Shown here: positions 26,252 through 37,457 of the stretch, one piece after another
Layout: the number at the start of each line of letters is the position of its first letter
Position numbering within the stretch: the first letter of the stretch is position 1
Notes under the pieces: generated by a model
Told to the model about the DNA's origin: nothing
Database searches by the model: none
Seen by the model: the letters and a program-made list of their open reading frames with translations, nothing else
Assembly: GCA_049318625.1 (NCBI GenBank)
Contig: JBMOGA010000002.1
Location: forward strand, 62,001-126,000
DNA length: 64,000 nucleotides
Direction: 5' to 3'
Source: JBMOGA01 sp049318625
GTDB lineage: Bacteria > Pseudomonadota > Alphaproteobacteria > Rhizobiales > Hyphomicrobiaceae
Position numbers and translations under genes: made by a program

Positions 26252-27042
26252 CCCGTACCAGCCTGCATCGCATGCTCCGGCGTCTCTACTTCGGCATCGG
26301 CTTCGTGCTGGCGGTGTCGCTGCTGGCCAAGTTCGCCGATCACGTGCCCTATCTGCGCGGTACGGCCGGCGAGGCGGCGCTCAAGGACGTCTACGAGTTC
26401 CTGCGCGACATGTCGCTGCTGATCGCCACCGGCGGCGTCGCCTACCTGACCAACGTGTTCCAGAAGCGCTCGACGTTCGTCCAGAACCTCGAGCAGGAGT
26501 GGCGCAACATCGTGCGCACCAAGTCGGCCCTGTTCGCCTTCTGCGAGAAACAATACGCCACCGCCGACGACTATGTCGCCGCGTTCTGCCGCATCAGCGA
26601 GACCATCGACAACATGCGGATCATCTACCGCAACGTCGGCGAGACGGAAGACCTGATCGGCCTCTATCCCTACGCCCCGCTCCATGACATGCGCCGCGCG
26701 CTGCAGACGCTCGACCCGCGCAAGGGTGGCAATCCGCCCGCCGAACAGCGCGCGCTGGTCCGCGACGCCATTCTGCAGGGCTTCTACGCGCTGCGGGAAA
26801 GCTTCCTCGACGAGCTCGACATGGTGGCGCCCGACAACCCGCTGTTGATCCACAGTGGCCGCCGCTTGAAGCGGCCGGGATCGCCCGGCTGGGCGCGCAA
26901 TGCCCAGGACCGCCAGCGCCGCCGTCAGGACAGGGAGCCTGTCACCCGCCCCGATATCGACGAGTTCCTGCGCCGCCAGTACGAGATCGAGGAAGCCGCG
27001 GGCAAGGCCGGCGCCAACAATGGCCGCCCCCGCCCGGTCTGA
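26248..27042 (+). CDS. Two-helix membrane protein of unknown function
   Basis: The 264-residue protein starts within the stop of the preceding gene. Two hydrophobic segments are present (LYFGIGFVLAVSLLAKFA, residues ~13-30; MSLLIATGGVAYLTNVF, ~55-71), with a short exterior loop between, followed by a long soluble cytoplasmic domain that is helical and charged (LEQEWRNIVRTKSALF; RISETIDNMRIIYRNVG). The C-terminal 50 residues are strongly basic and polar. No domain recognised. Coupling to the 25619 gene suggests a functional pair. Confidence 0.7.
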   Translation: MTRTSLHRMLRRLYFGIGFVLAVSLLAKFADHVPYLRGTAGEAALKDVYEFLRDMSLLIATGGVAYLTNVFQKRSTFVQNLEQEWRNIVRTKSALFAFCEKQYATADDYVAAFCRISETIDNMRIIYRNVGETEDLIGLYPYAPLHDMRRALQTLDPRKGGNPPAEQRALVRDAILQGFYALRESFLDELDMVAPDNPLLIHSGRRLKRPGSPGWARNAQDRQRRRQDREPVTRPDIDEFLRRQYEIEEAAGKAGANNGRPRPV

Positions 27043-27046
27043 GTGC

Positions 27047-27526
27047 TCAGGCCGCCCGCGCCGTCTCCCGGCCGGTCTCCAGCATCGAGAACGCGATGTT
27101 GATGCGCCGTGCCATGCTTTCGAGATAGCTGGAGACTTCCTTCGGCAGCTCGACCCCCGCGAACCGGTCCGGGTGATAGGACCGCATCATCTGCCGATAG
27201 GCGGCCTGGACTTCGTCGGGTGCAGCGTCCGGCGCTACGCCGAGAATGCTCGCCGGCGTGTCGTCCACCGCCCCCTTGCCCCCGCATTTCGGTTGCACCG
27301 GCAAGTCGAGCAGCCAGACCCGCGCGATCGCATGCTTGGCCACGAACGAGCGCGCGCCGTCGAGAGTGGCCACCGAAAGAAACTGGCTGGAGCCGTTGAG
27401 CAATTCGGCCAGACCGCCGTTGGCCGGCAGGTCGACGCGGCCCCGCACGATCGTCCCGTCATTGCACGTGAACTCGGCGAGCACTGTCGCGCTGGGCCGG
27501 GCCTGGTAGGTGCCGCGTTCGAACAT
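27047..27526 (-). CDS. J-domain (DnaJ-like) protein
   Basis: The 159-residue protein has a C-terminal J domain: ILGVAPDAAPDEVQAAYRQM, then the HPD signature in SYHPDRF (around residue 127), then INIAFSMLE. J domains stimulate Hsp70 ATPase activity. The N-terminal ~85 residues are a small beta-rich region (EFTCNDGTIVRGRVDLP) of unknown role. ATG 27526 is preceded by CAGGGAGCGACCC. It converges with the membrane-protein gene at 26248 (4-nt gap) and diverges from typA. Confidence 0.88.
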   Translation of the reverse strand: MFERGTYQARPSATVLAEFTCNDGTIVRGRVDLPANGGLAELLNGSSQFLSVATLDGARSFVAKHAIARVWLLDLPVQPKCGGKGAVDDTPASILGVAPDAAPDEVQAAYRQMMRSYHPDRFAGVELPKEVSSYLESMARRINIAFSMLETGRETARAA

Positions 27527-27687
27527 GGGTCGCTCCCTGCTGGTTGCGATCGTCATTGCAATGATGATGCCAAGTCGTCAGCGTCCCGCCGCGAGGGGCT
27601 TCAGGCGCCGCTGGCGGGATCGCCCGCCCTGTGGTATTGCGGCGCACAATTCCGGCACAAACAGCCTCCACCGAGCGAGCGAGCCCT

Positions 27688-29523
<1,836 letters not shown>

Positions 29524-29651
29524 GGTCTGATCGGTCGAGGTGGAAGCGGACCGCTTCGACCGGGACCGGAAGCACTCCAGGCCGCGGCGGCCCGCCGTGG
29601 TGGCGGGCGCCAGAAGCCGACCCGCCCCTCTGCCGATGACGAGGAGAGCCG

Positions 29652-30974
29652 TTGCCGTCGACCGCAATTCCCGCTGACTTCGCTTGGCCGGACGGCGTGC
29701 AGCCGACACCGGAGCACGAGGCCGCGGTCGAGCATGTCGCCGCGGGCGATGGCCATCTCTTCATCACCGGGCGGGCCGGCACCGGCAAGTCGACCCTGTT
29801 GCGCTGCCTCGCCCCGCTGTTGAGCGACTCTCACGTGACGGTCGCCCCGACCGGTCTCGCCGCGGTCAACGTCGGCGGCCAGACCATCCACTCGTTCTTC
29901 GGCTTCCCGCCCCGCCTCATCGGCCCCGACGACATCCGCCGCAGCCGCCACGGCGGCGTCATGCGCCGCATGAAGTTCCTCGTCATCGACGAGGTGTCGA
30001 TGGTCCGCTCCGACCTCATGTGGGCGATCGACCAGTCGCTCCGGATCAACCGCGGCCGCCCGCGCGATGCGTTCGGCGGCGTCCGCCTGATCCTGTTCGG
30101 CGACCTCCATCAGTTGCCGCCGGTGATCCAGGAGGCGGAGGTGGCCGGCCACCTGCAGGACACCCATGGCGGCCCGTTTTTCTTCGATGTCTCGACCCTG
30201 AACGAGGGCGCGGGCACCGGCCTGATCGAGCTCGGCCGCGTCTTCCGCCAGAACGACGACGAATTGGTGCGGGTGCTGGACCGTGTCCGCAACGGCGAGG
30301 TCGACGAGGACGACCTGGCCGTGCTCAACCGGCGCGTCTCACCGATCCGTACGCTGGCCGAGGGCGACCCCTATGTGATCCTGACGCCGACCAATGCCGC
30401 AGCGCAGCGAATCAACATGGCGTTTCTTCAGGCACTGCCCGGCCAGCCGATGTCCTACGAGGCCGGCCGCACCGGAGATTTCGCCGAATCCGCCCAGCCG
30501 ACGGACGCCAACCTGGTGCTGAAAATGGGCGCCAAGGTCATCCTGCTGCGTAACGATTCCGATCGGCGCTGGGTCAACGGCACCGTCGCGCGCGTCTCCC
30601 GCCTGGACGAGAAGCGGGTTTGGATCACCATCGGCACTGAGGAATACGAGGTCGAACCGGCCGCCTGGGAGAACCGCCGCTATGCGTTCGATCAGGCCGC
30701 CGGCAAGATCGTCGAAACCGTTGCGGGCACGTTCAAACAGTTCCCACTGCGGCTCGCCTGGGCTCTGACGATCCACAAGAGCCAGGGCCTCACGCTCGAC
30801 CGCGTCTACATCGACCTGGGGCGCGGCACTTTCGCGCACGGGCAGGCCTACGTCGCGTTGTCCCGCTGTCGTGCGCTGGACGGTCTTGCGTTGGCACGGC
30901 CACTCAAGCAGACCGACATTCTGTTCGACCCTGCGATTCTCGGCTATCGCGACCGTTTCCACGCCTTGAGCTGA
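29652..30974 (+). CDS. Pif1/RecD-like superfamily 1 helicase (AAA family ATPase)
   Basis: The 440-residue protein has the SF1B helicase motifs: Walker A FITGRAGTGKSTLL (residues ~36-49), motif Ia VAPTGLAAVNVGGQTIHSFF, Walker B FLVIDEVSMV, motif III FGDLHQLPPV, motif IV-like TPTNAAAQRIN, and near the end WALTIHKSQGLTLDRV and YVALSRCRALDGL. This is the Pif1-type order. It probably unwinds DNA 5'-3' in maintenance or repair. The start appears to be TTG 29652, preceded by GAGGAGAG; no better start is seen. It lies 128 nt after typA. Confidence 0.9.
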   Translation: MPSTAIPADFAWPDGVQPTPEHEAAVEHVAAGDGHLFITGRAGTGKSTLLRCLAPLLSDSHVTVAPTGLAAVNVGGQTIHSFFGFPPRLIGPDDIRRSRHGGVMRRMKFLVIDEVSMVRSDLMWAIDQSLRINRGRPRDAFGGVRLILFGDLHQLPPVIQEAEVAGHLQDTHGGPFFFDVSTLNEGAGTGLIELGRVFRQNDDELVRVLDRVRNGEVDEDDLAVLNRRVSPIRTLAEGDPYVILTPTNAAAQRINMAFLQALPGQPMSYEAGRTGDFAESAQPTDANLVLKMGAKVILLRNDSDRRWVNGTVARVSRLDEKRVWITIGTEEYEVEPAAWENRRYAFDQAAGKIVETVAGTFKQFPLRLAWALTIHKSQGLTLDRVYIDLGRGTFAHGQAYVALSRCRALDGLALARPLKQTDILFDPAILGYRDRFHALS

Positions 30975-31040
30975 CAACTCGAACGTCCGCCGGGCCTGCT
31001 CAAATCTTAGACAAAAGACTGTACCGCGCCGCAAAACGTT

Positions 31041-31076
31041 TTATGTTGCGCTGCAATAAGTCATGCGTTATGTTGC
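31041..31076 (+). promoter_or_regulatory. Candidate PHB-responsive operator upstream of phasin
   Basis: The element TTATGTTGC occurs twice (31041-31049 and 31068-31076). The first copy runs into TTGCGCTGCAA (31046-31056), an inverted repeat TTGC-N3-GCAA. The alphaproteobacterial PhaR repressor binds TGC-rich half-sites before phasin genes, so this is the likely control site. The spacing to the start codon (about 92 nt) suits a promoter-proximal operator. Binding is inferred. Confidence 0.5.
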
Positions 31077-31167
31077 AGCCATTGGATGAGACGAGACCCG
31101 GCGCCGGTCGGATGCACGGGACGCAAAGCCAAAGGTTCACCCACCCATGTTCAACAGGAGCGCACCC

Positions 31168-31623
31168 ATGAACGACCAATTCACCCGCCAGGCTCAAGAC
31201 ATGTTCAACGCGGCCAAGGACGCCCGCATCCCGGAGAACATGCAGGTGTTCGCCGAAGAGAGCGTCGCCAAGACCCGTGAGGCCTACGCCAAGATGGCTT
31301 CGGCCACCAAGGACGGCGTGAAGGTCGTCGAGGACGTCGTTCTGGCCGCCCACGCCGGCGCCAAGTCGATCGGCGAGAAGGTCATCGAGAACACGATGTC
31401 GAACACCGACGCCGTTTTCGATGCCGCTCAGGCCATCGCCCGCGCCCGCACCCTCCCCGAGGCGGCCCGCCTGCAGGCGGACTTCATGCAGCAGCAGTTC
31501 GCTGCCGCGTCCTCGCAGACCCGCGAGCTGTTCGAGCTGTCGAGCAAGGTCGCCCGTCAGACCTTCGAGACGATGAACTCGGTCACCACCAAGGGCTTCG
31601 AGAACCTCAAGAAGTCGGCCTGA
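31168..31623 (+). CDS. Phasin family protein
   Basis: Phasins coat polyhydroxyalkanoate granules and control their number and size. The 151-residue protein is almost entirely helical and has the phasin pattern (ESVAKTREAYAKMASATKDG, then ARTLPEAARLQADFMQQQF, then ETMNSVTTKGFENLKKSA). ATG 31168 follows AGGAG by 8 nt; an upstream in-frame ATG at 31147 would add seven residues. TGC-rich repeats upstream and a strong terminator downstream define a single-gene unit. It indicates that the organism accumulates PHB. Confidence 0.93.
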   Translation: MNDQFTRQAQDMFNAAKDARIPENMQVFAEESVAKTREAYAKMASATKDGVKVVEDVVLAAHAGAKSIGEKVIENTMSNTDAVFDAAQAIARARTLPEAARLQADFMQQQFAAASSQTRELFELSSKVARQTFETMNSVTTKGFENLKKSA

Positions 31624-31643
31624 TTTCAGGTCCGTTCGATCGG

Positions 31644-31678
31644 AAGCCCGGCGCCGAAAGCGCCGGGCTTTCTGTTTT
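31644..31678 (+). terminator. Rho-independent terminator of the phasin gene
   Basis: AAGCCCGGCGC (31644-31654) and GCGCCGGGCTT (31660-31670) form a perfect 11-bp stem with a CGAAA loop, followed by TCTGTTTT. It lies 20 nt after the phasin stop and is the clearest intrinsic terminator in the window. Confidence 0.92.
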
Positions 31679-31725
31679 AGGTCAGCCGGTTTTTTGCTGT
31701 GGCGGAACGGCGGGGCGGCTGTATA

Positions 31726-31748
31726 GTTGACCCCATGTTAGGGTCAAC
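31726..31748 (+). promoter_or_regulatory. Perfect inverted repeat over the start codon of the acetyltransferase
   Basis: GTTGACCC (31726-31733) and GGGTCAAC (31741-31748) are perfect 8-bp arms around a 7-nt loop CATGTTA that contains the ATG at 31735. It could be an operator or an mRNA hairpin limiting translation. A TATAGT hexamer lies just before it (31722-31727). Confidence 0.45.
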
Positions 31749-32244
31749 CTATCAAGTCAGTGTACGGCGCGCCCGGGCCACAGATTCGACGGCCCTGGTG
31801 GAAATTTTCCGCGAGTCCTGGCGCTCCGCTTATCGCGGCATCATCCCTCACCTCCATCTTGAAACCATGATCCGCCGGCGCGGGCCGGAGTGGTGGCGCA
31901 ATGCGGCGCGTGGTGGCGAAGGCCTGCTCGTGCTCGACGCCGCCGGCACCGTGGCCGGCTATGCCACCCATGGCGCGGCGCGCGGCAAGAGTGCCCAGAA
32001 GGGCGAGATCTACGAACTCTATCTGGCGCCCTCGCATCAGGGTATCGGCCTCGGCGAGCACCTGTTCGAGGCCTGCCGCCACCGTCTCGACCAGCGCCGC
32101 CTGCCGGGCCTCATCGTCTGGGCGTTGATCGACAACACGGCGGCGACCGCATTCTACTGGCGCCGCGGCGGCCGCCCGATCACCTCGGCCTACGACCGTA
32201 TCGGCGGCGCCAAGCTCGAAAAGGTGGCGTTCGCCTGGGATTGA
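31735..32244 (+). CDS. GNAT family N-acetyltransferase
   Basis: The 169-residue protein has the GNAT fold: VRRARATDSTALVEIFRESW at the N-terminus, a YELYLAPSHQGIGLGEHLFE acetyl-CoA-binding motif A (the Q/RxxGxG/A pattern, here HQGIGLG), and ALIDNTAATAFYWRRGG as motif B. The substrate is not predictable. The ATG at 31735 starts just before the fold; an in-frame GTG at 31699 would add 12 residues. The ATG lies in the loop of an inverted repeat, an unusual arrangement suggesting translational or transcriptional control. Confidence 0.85.
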   Translation: MLGSTYQVSVRRARATDSTALVEIFRESWRSAYRGIIPHLHLETMIRRRGPEWWRNAARGGEGLLVLDAAGTVAGYATHGAARGKSAQKGEIYELYLAPSHQGIGLGEHLFEACRHRLDQRRLPGLIVWALIDNTAATAFYWRRGGRPITSAYDRIGGAKLEKVAFAWD

Positions 32245-32364
32245 GCGCGCCGGCCCTTTACGCCGACGCCGCACTGGACCAAAGGGGGATTGCCCCTGCG
32301 CGAGGCAACGCGCACCAGTGACGCAGATCGAGACACCACATCACACGCTGAAGGACGGACAGCC

Positions 32365-32901
32365 ATGCGCATCGACGCCGTGCTGACGGGCAACAACCCG
32401 CCAGAGGATATCAACGTCATTGTCGAAGTTCCGGTCGGCGGAGAGCCCATCAAGTACGAGATGGACAAGGCCTCCGGCACCCTGTTCGTTGACCGCTTCC
32501 TGTACACGCCGATGCGCTATCCCGGAAACTACGGGTTCGTGCCCCACACCCTGTCGGCCGATGGCGACCCCATCGACGTCCTCGTCTGCAACACTCGCGC
32601 GATCGTGCCGGGCGCGGTCATCAACTGCCGCCCGGTCGGCGTGCTGGTGATGGAGGACGACGGCGGTGGCGACGAGAAGGTGATCGCCGTACCGTCGCCG
32701 AAACTGACCAAGCGCTACGCCAACGTGACGAGCTACACGAACCTCCCCGCCATCACCATCGAGCAGATCCAGCACTTCTTCGAGCACTACAAGGATCTGG
32801 AGCCCGGCAAGTGGGTCAAGGTCCACCACTGGGGCGATGCCGACGAGGCGCGCCGCCTGATCGTCCAGTCCATCGAGCGCTACAAGTCCGAGACGGCGTG
32901 A
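32365..32901 (+). CDS. ppa: Inorganic pyrophosphatase
   Basis: Family I soluble inorganic pyrophosphatase hydrolyses PPi made by biosynthetic reactions. The 178-residue length is standard. Landmarks are EVPVGGEPIKYEMDKASG, RYPGNYGFVPHTLSADGDP, and the metal-binding signature DGDPIDVLV with its Asp residues. A conserved HHWGDADEAR follows. ATG 32365 follows AAGGACGG. The following genes dapB and gpmA are in the same direction with short gaps, and may be co-transcribed. Confidence 0.97.
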   Translation: MRIDAVLTGNNPPEDINVIVEVPVGGEPIKYEMDKASGTLFVDRFLYTPMRYPGNYGFVPHTLSADGDPIDVLVCNTRAIVPGAVINCRPVGVLVMEDDGGGDEKVIAVPSPKLTKRYANVTSYTNLPAITIEQIQHFFEHYKDLEPGKWVKVHHWGDADEARRLIVQSIERYKSETA

Positions 32902-32952
32902 CGCGGGTCTGCTAAACAGCGCGCCGCCAATGCAGGGGTCGGAGCCGGGGCC

Positions 32953-33759
32953 ATGACAGTCATGAAGATCGCGGTGATGGGGGCCGCGGGCCGGATGGGG
33001 CTTGAACTCGTCCGCGCCGTTCACGCCACCAGCGGGTGCCGGGTCGCCGGCGCCGTCGAGCGCGCGGGCGCCTCGGCGGTCGGGCAGGACATCGGCATGC
33101 TCGCCGGTCTCGGTCCGCTCGGCGTTCCCGTCTCGTCGGACGCGCTCGAGGTGATCGCCGCGGTCGACGGCATCCTCGACTTCACCGCGCCGGCCGCCAG
33201 CGCCGAACTCGCCGGTCTCGCGGCCAACGCGCGCATCGTGCACGTCATCGGCACCACCGGGCTCGGCCCGCAGGAGGAGGCGGCCGTCCAGGCTGCCGCC
33301 CGTCACGCCACCATCGTCAAGTCGGGCAACATGAGCCTCGGCGTCAACCTGCTCGCCGCGCTCACCCGCAAGGTCGCGGAGGCGCTCGACGCCGACTTCG
33401 ACATCGAGATCGTCGAAATGCACCATCGCCACAAGGTCGATGCCCCGTCGGGTACCGCCCTTCTGCTCGGCGAGGCGGCCGCGGCGGGACGAAAAATACC
33501 TCTGGCGGAGCATTCCGTCCGCGTCCGCGACGGCCACACCGGCGCGCGTCGCAGCGGCGACATCGGCTTCGCGAACATCCGCGGCGGCTCGGTCGTCGGC
33601 GAGCATACGGTGATCTTCGCCGGTGAAGGCGAGCGCCTGGAACTGACCCATCGCGCGACCGATCGCGGCCTGTTCGCCCGTGGTGCCGTCAAGGCCGCCC
33701 TGTGGGCGCGCGGCAAGGGCCCGGGCCTGTTCTCCATGAGCGATGTGCTCGGCATCTAG
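32953..33759 (+). CDS. dapB: 4-hydroxy-tetrahydrodipicolinate reductase
   Basis: DapB reduces the DapA product to tetrahydrodipicolinate, on the way to lysine and diaminopimelate for peptidoglycan. The 268-residue protein has the NAD(P)-binding MGAAGRMG, the IGTTGLGPQEEAAVQ segment, SGNMSLGVNLL, and the active-site EMHHRHKVDAPSGTALLL with its paired His and Lys. The C-terminal RRSGDIGFANIRGGSVVGEH is typical. It starts 51 nt after ppa and ends 27 nt before gpmA. Confidence 0.97.
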   Translation: MTVMKIAVMGAAGRMGLELVRAVHATSGCRVAGAVERAGASAVGQDIGMLAGLGPLGVPVSSDALEVIAAVDGILDFTAPAASAELAGLAANARIVHVIGTTGLGPQEEAAVQAAARHATIVKSGNMSLGVNLLAALTRKVAEALDADFDIEIVEMHHRHKVDAPSGTALLLGEAAAAGRKIPLAEHSVRVRDGHTGARRSGDIGFANIRGGSVVGEHTVIFAGEGERLELTHRATDRGLFARGAVKAALWARGKGPGLFSMSDVLGI

Positions 33760-33786
33760 CACCACGGCAGATCAACGGACATTCGG

Positions 33787-34407
33787 ATGGAAAACGTTCT
33801 CGTTCTTGTGCGCCACGGCGAAAGCGAGTGGAACAGGTTGAACTTGTTCACCGGCTGGCGCGATCCCGACCTCACCGACAAGGGCGTGGCCGAGGCGATC
33901 GCGGCTGGCCGCAAGCTCAAGGCGGAGGGGCTGCACTTCGACATCGCCTTCACAAGCGTGCTCAAGCGCGCACAGCGCACGCTCGACCTGATCCTCGGCG
34001 AGCTCGGCCAGACCGCTCTGCCGATCCATCGCGATCAGGCGCTCAACGAGCGCGACTACGGCGATCTCGCGGGTCTCAACAAGGACGATGCGCGGGCGCG
34101 CTGGGGCGAGGAGCAGGTGCACGTCTGGCGGCGCAGCTACGACGTGCCGCCGCCCGGCGGCGAGAGCCTCAAGGACACCGCGGCCCGCACGCTGCCCTAC
34201 TACGAGGCGAAGATCTGGCCCGAAGTGAGCGCCGGCCGCAACGTCATCGTGGCGGCCCACGGCAACTCGCTCCGTTCGGTGATCATGCGGCTCGAAGGGC
34301 TCACCGGCGAGGAGATCGTCAAGCGCGAGCTGGCGACCGGCGTGCCCATCGTATATCGCTTGCACGCCGATGGTCGAGTTGCAGAACGTCGGGTACTGGA
34401 AGCCTGA
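33787..34407 (+). CDS. gpmA: 2,3-bisphosphoglycerate-dependent phosphoglycerate mutase
   Basis: GpmA interconverts 3- and 2-phosphoglycerate in glycolysis and gluconeogenesis. The 206-residue protein has the catalytic LVRHGESEWNRLNLFTGWRD, the ALNERDYGDLAGLNK segment containing the acidic catalytic residue, PPPGGESLKDTA and AAHGNSLRSVIM with the second histidine. It is shorter than the 250-residue E. coli protein and typical of the alphaproteobacterial form. dapB next to gpmA is a common order in Bradyrhizobium-like genomes. Confidence 0.95.
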   Translation: MENVLVLVRHGESEWNRLNLFTGWRDPDLTDKGVAEAIAAGRKLKAEGLHFDIAFTSVLKRAQRTLDLILGELGQTALPIHRDQALNERDYGDLAGLNKDDARARWGEEQVHVWRRSYDVPPPGGESLKDTAARTLPYYEAKIWPEVSAGRNVIVAAHGNSLRSVIMRLEGLTGEEIVKRELATGVPIVYRLHADGRVAERRVLEA

Positions 34408-34428
34408 CGCACGGGGTTTGGGGGAAGC

Positions 34429-35028
34429 ATGCTCGCGAAGATCAGCGCGTTCTTGGAAGCCTATCTGGTCGACGAGAAGTCGCGCGAGAAGCGGATCGGC
34501 ATTTTCATCGGGCTGCTGGCGGTCATGCTGGCGGTCGTGTCGACCGGGGGCGGCAACGCCACCAAGGATGCGACCCTGCGCAACATCGAGGCGACGAATC
34601 TCTGGTCGTTCTTCCAGGCGAAAAACTTGCGCCGGTCCACCTACCAGCTCGCGGCCGACGAACTCGAGCTGATGCTGAAACTGATGCCGGCGGCGCCGGC
34701 CGAAGCGCGTGCGGCGACCGAGGCGAAAATCAAGTCGTACCGCGAGCAGATCGCGCGGCTGACCTCCGACAAGGAGCGCAACGAGGGCCTGGACGAGCTG
34801 TTCGTCCGCGCCAAGACCGTTGAGGCACAGCGCGACCTCGCCATGCGCCGCGATCCCTACTTCGACCTGTCGCAGGCCTTCCTTCAGATCGCCATCGTGC
34901 TCGCCTCGGTGGCGATCATCTCGAGCGGCAACATGCTGCTGATGGGCAGCCTCGCGCTCGCGATCCTCGGCACGTTGCTCGGGCTCAACGGCTTCGTGCT
35001 GCTCGTGCCGATCCCCTTCGTCGAGTGA
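34429..35028 (+). CDS. DUF4337-type membrane protein
   Basis: The 199-residue protein has one N-terminal hydrophobic segment (IGIFIGLLAVMLAVVSTGGG, residues ~21-40), a central charged coiled region (SYREQIARLTSDKERNEG), and two C-terminal hydrophobic helices (FLQIAIVLASVAIISSGNML; LALAILGTLLGLNGFVLLV). This topology and the NATKDATLRNIEATNLWSFF segment match the DUF4337 family, which has no assigned function. It begins 21 nt after gpmA and converges with the M23 peptidase gene. Confidence 0.8.
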   Translation: MLAKISAFLEAYLVDEKSREKRIGIFIGLLAVMLAVVSTGGGNATKDATLRNIEATNLWSFFQAKNLRRSTYQLAADELELMLKLMPAAPAEARAATEAKIKSYREQIARLTSDKERNEGLDELFVRAKTVEAQRDLAMRRDPYFDLSQAFLQIAIVLASVAIISSGNMLLMGSLALAILGTLLGLNGFVLLVPIPFVE

Positions 35029-35037
35029 GCGGCGGGG

Positions 35038-36063
35038 TCAAGGCAGCGTCAGTTGCGCGCTCGCACGCCGGATGACGGCATCGCCGCGCACGATCTCGAC
35101 CACGCCCGTGTAATCGCCCGCCGGCCATCCGCCCGGCGGGCGGCGCCGGCCGGTGAACGCAGTGAAGGTCGCCTTGCTGCGATCGGCCGGCTGGTCGGTG
35201 TTCTCGGTCGCGATCCCCCCGGGGCCCGATAGGGTCAGCCGCAGCCGATCGCCCGCCGCGAGGTTGAGTACGCGGGCAAAAAATACCATCGCATCCTTGT
35301 CCGCGCCGGCAGGCGCGATCGCCCGATGGTCGTGTTCGAGGCGGTCGTGGACGACCGGGGCGCTGGCGAAACCGACCTGGGCCACCTCGCCGCCGCGATA
35401 GGCGAGCGCCGCTGCCGCCTCCGCCGTCCACAACTGCCCCGCGCTCGGGCCCGTCGGGTCGCACGCCGCCGCGCCGGCCGGACGGCCGAGATAAGGGTCG
35501 ATCGGCCGGCCGCCCCGCCGCACTTCGAAGTGCAGATGCGCAAAGGCGGCCAGCCCCGTGAAGCCGACCTCGCCGAGTGTCGTGCCGCCTTGGACGCGAT
35601 CGCCGCGACGCACGCGGACGCTGCCGGGCTTCAGGTGGCCGTAGATGGTCTGATAGCCGTCGGCATGATCGACCACGACGACATTGCCGAGACCCTGCGC
35701 CATCAGCGCGGAGCGCGCGGCGCCGGTCAATAGGCTCTCCGTCAGGCCGTCGCGGGTCGAGCGCACGACTCCGGGCGCCGCCGCCCGCACCGCTACGCCG
35801 GCTTCTGTCGCGGCCGCCGACAAAAGCCGGATATCGACCCCCGTGTGGCCGTCGTAGCTCGCCGTGCCGCAGCGCCAGTCGCGCGTGCCCGGCCCGTCGT
35901 CGATATCGAAAAAATTCTGCACGAAACAAGTCCGGCCCACCGCGCAGTCGACCGGCAGGGCGAGGAACGCGGTTTCGGCGCGCGCCGCACCGGGCCATCC
36001 GTAGACCGCGCCGATTAGACACACAGCCACGCTGAGACAGATCAATGAGCCGCGAAAGGTCAC
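35038..36063 (-). CDS. M23 family peptidase (LytM-like), secreted
   Basis: The protein is a LytM/M23 zinc metallopeptidase that likely cuts peptidoglycan cross-links in the periplasm. The metal-binding and active-site motifs are HTGVDIR (the H-x3-D ligands), DGYQTIYGHLKPG, and HLHFEVRRGG. I chose GTG 36063 since the preceding AGGGATGG fits a ribosome-binding site and gives a normal signal peptide ending PGAARA. The frame is open from an ATG at 36141, which would place 26 Arg/His-rich residues ahead of it. The product is 341 residues. The C-terminal ~130 residues form an extra beta-rich domain. Confidence 0.9.
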   Translation of the reverse strand: MTFRGSLICLSVAVCLIGAVYGWPGAARAETAFLALPVDCAVGRTCFVQNFFDIDDGPGTRDWRCGTASYDGHTGVDIRLLSAAATEAGVAVRAAAPGVVRSTRDGLTESLLTGAARSALMAQGLGNVVVVDHADGYQTIYGHLKPGSVRVRRGDRVQGGTTLGEVGFTGLAAFAHLHFEVRRGGRPIDPYLGRPAGAAACDPTGPSAGQLWTAEAAAALAYRGGEVAQVGFASAPVVHDRLEHDHRAIAPAGADKDAMVFFARVLNLAAGDRLRLTLSGPGGIATENTDQPADRSKATFTAFTGRRRPPGGWPAGDYTGVVEIVRGDAVIRRASAQLTLP

Positions 36064-36211
36064 GCGCCATCCCTGAAGCCGAACGGCACGCCGGTGGTGT
36101 CCGGCAGCGTGTACGGCGCTATCCACGGATGCTACTTTCAACCACTTGCTTAAGTATTGGAACAGCGTTTAGCACTACCGGCTCCGACAGCTGCGATCAC
36201 ACAGGTTCCTC

Positions 36212-37327
<1,116 letters not shown>

Positions 37328-37457
37328 CACGCAACAACAAAGGCTCTTGGGTGGGAGCCACGAGGCAGGGGTCGTTTCAATGCATTCTTTTCATCGTCAG
37401 TGCGAAAAAGCGAAATGTTGAAATGACGCCTGCCCCTTTCTGGGGTGGGGAAACGCC

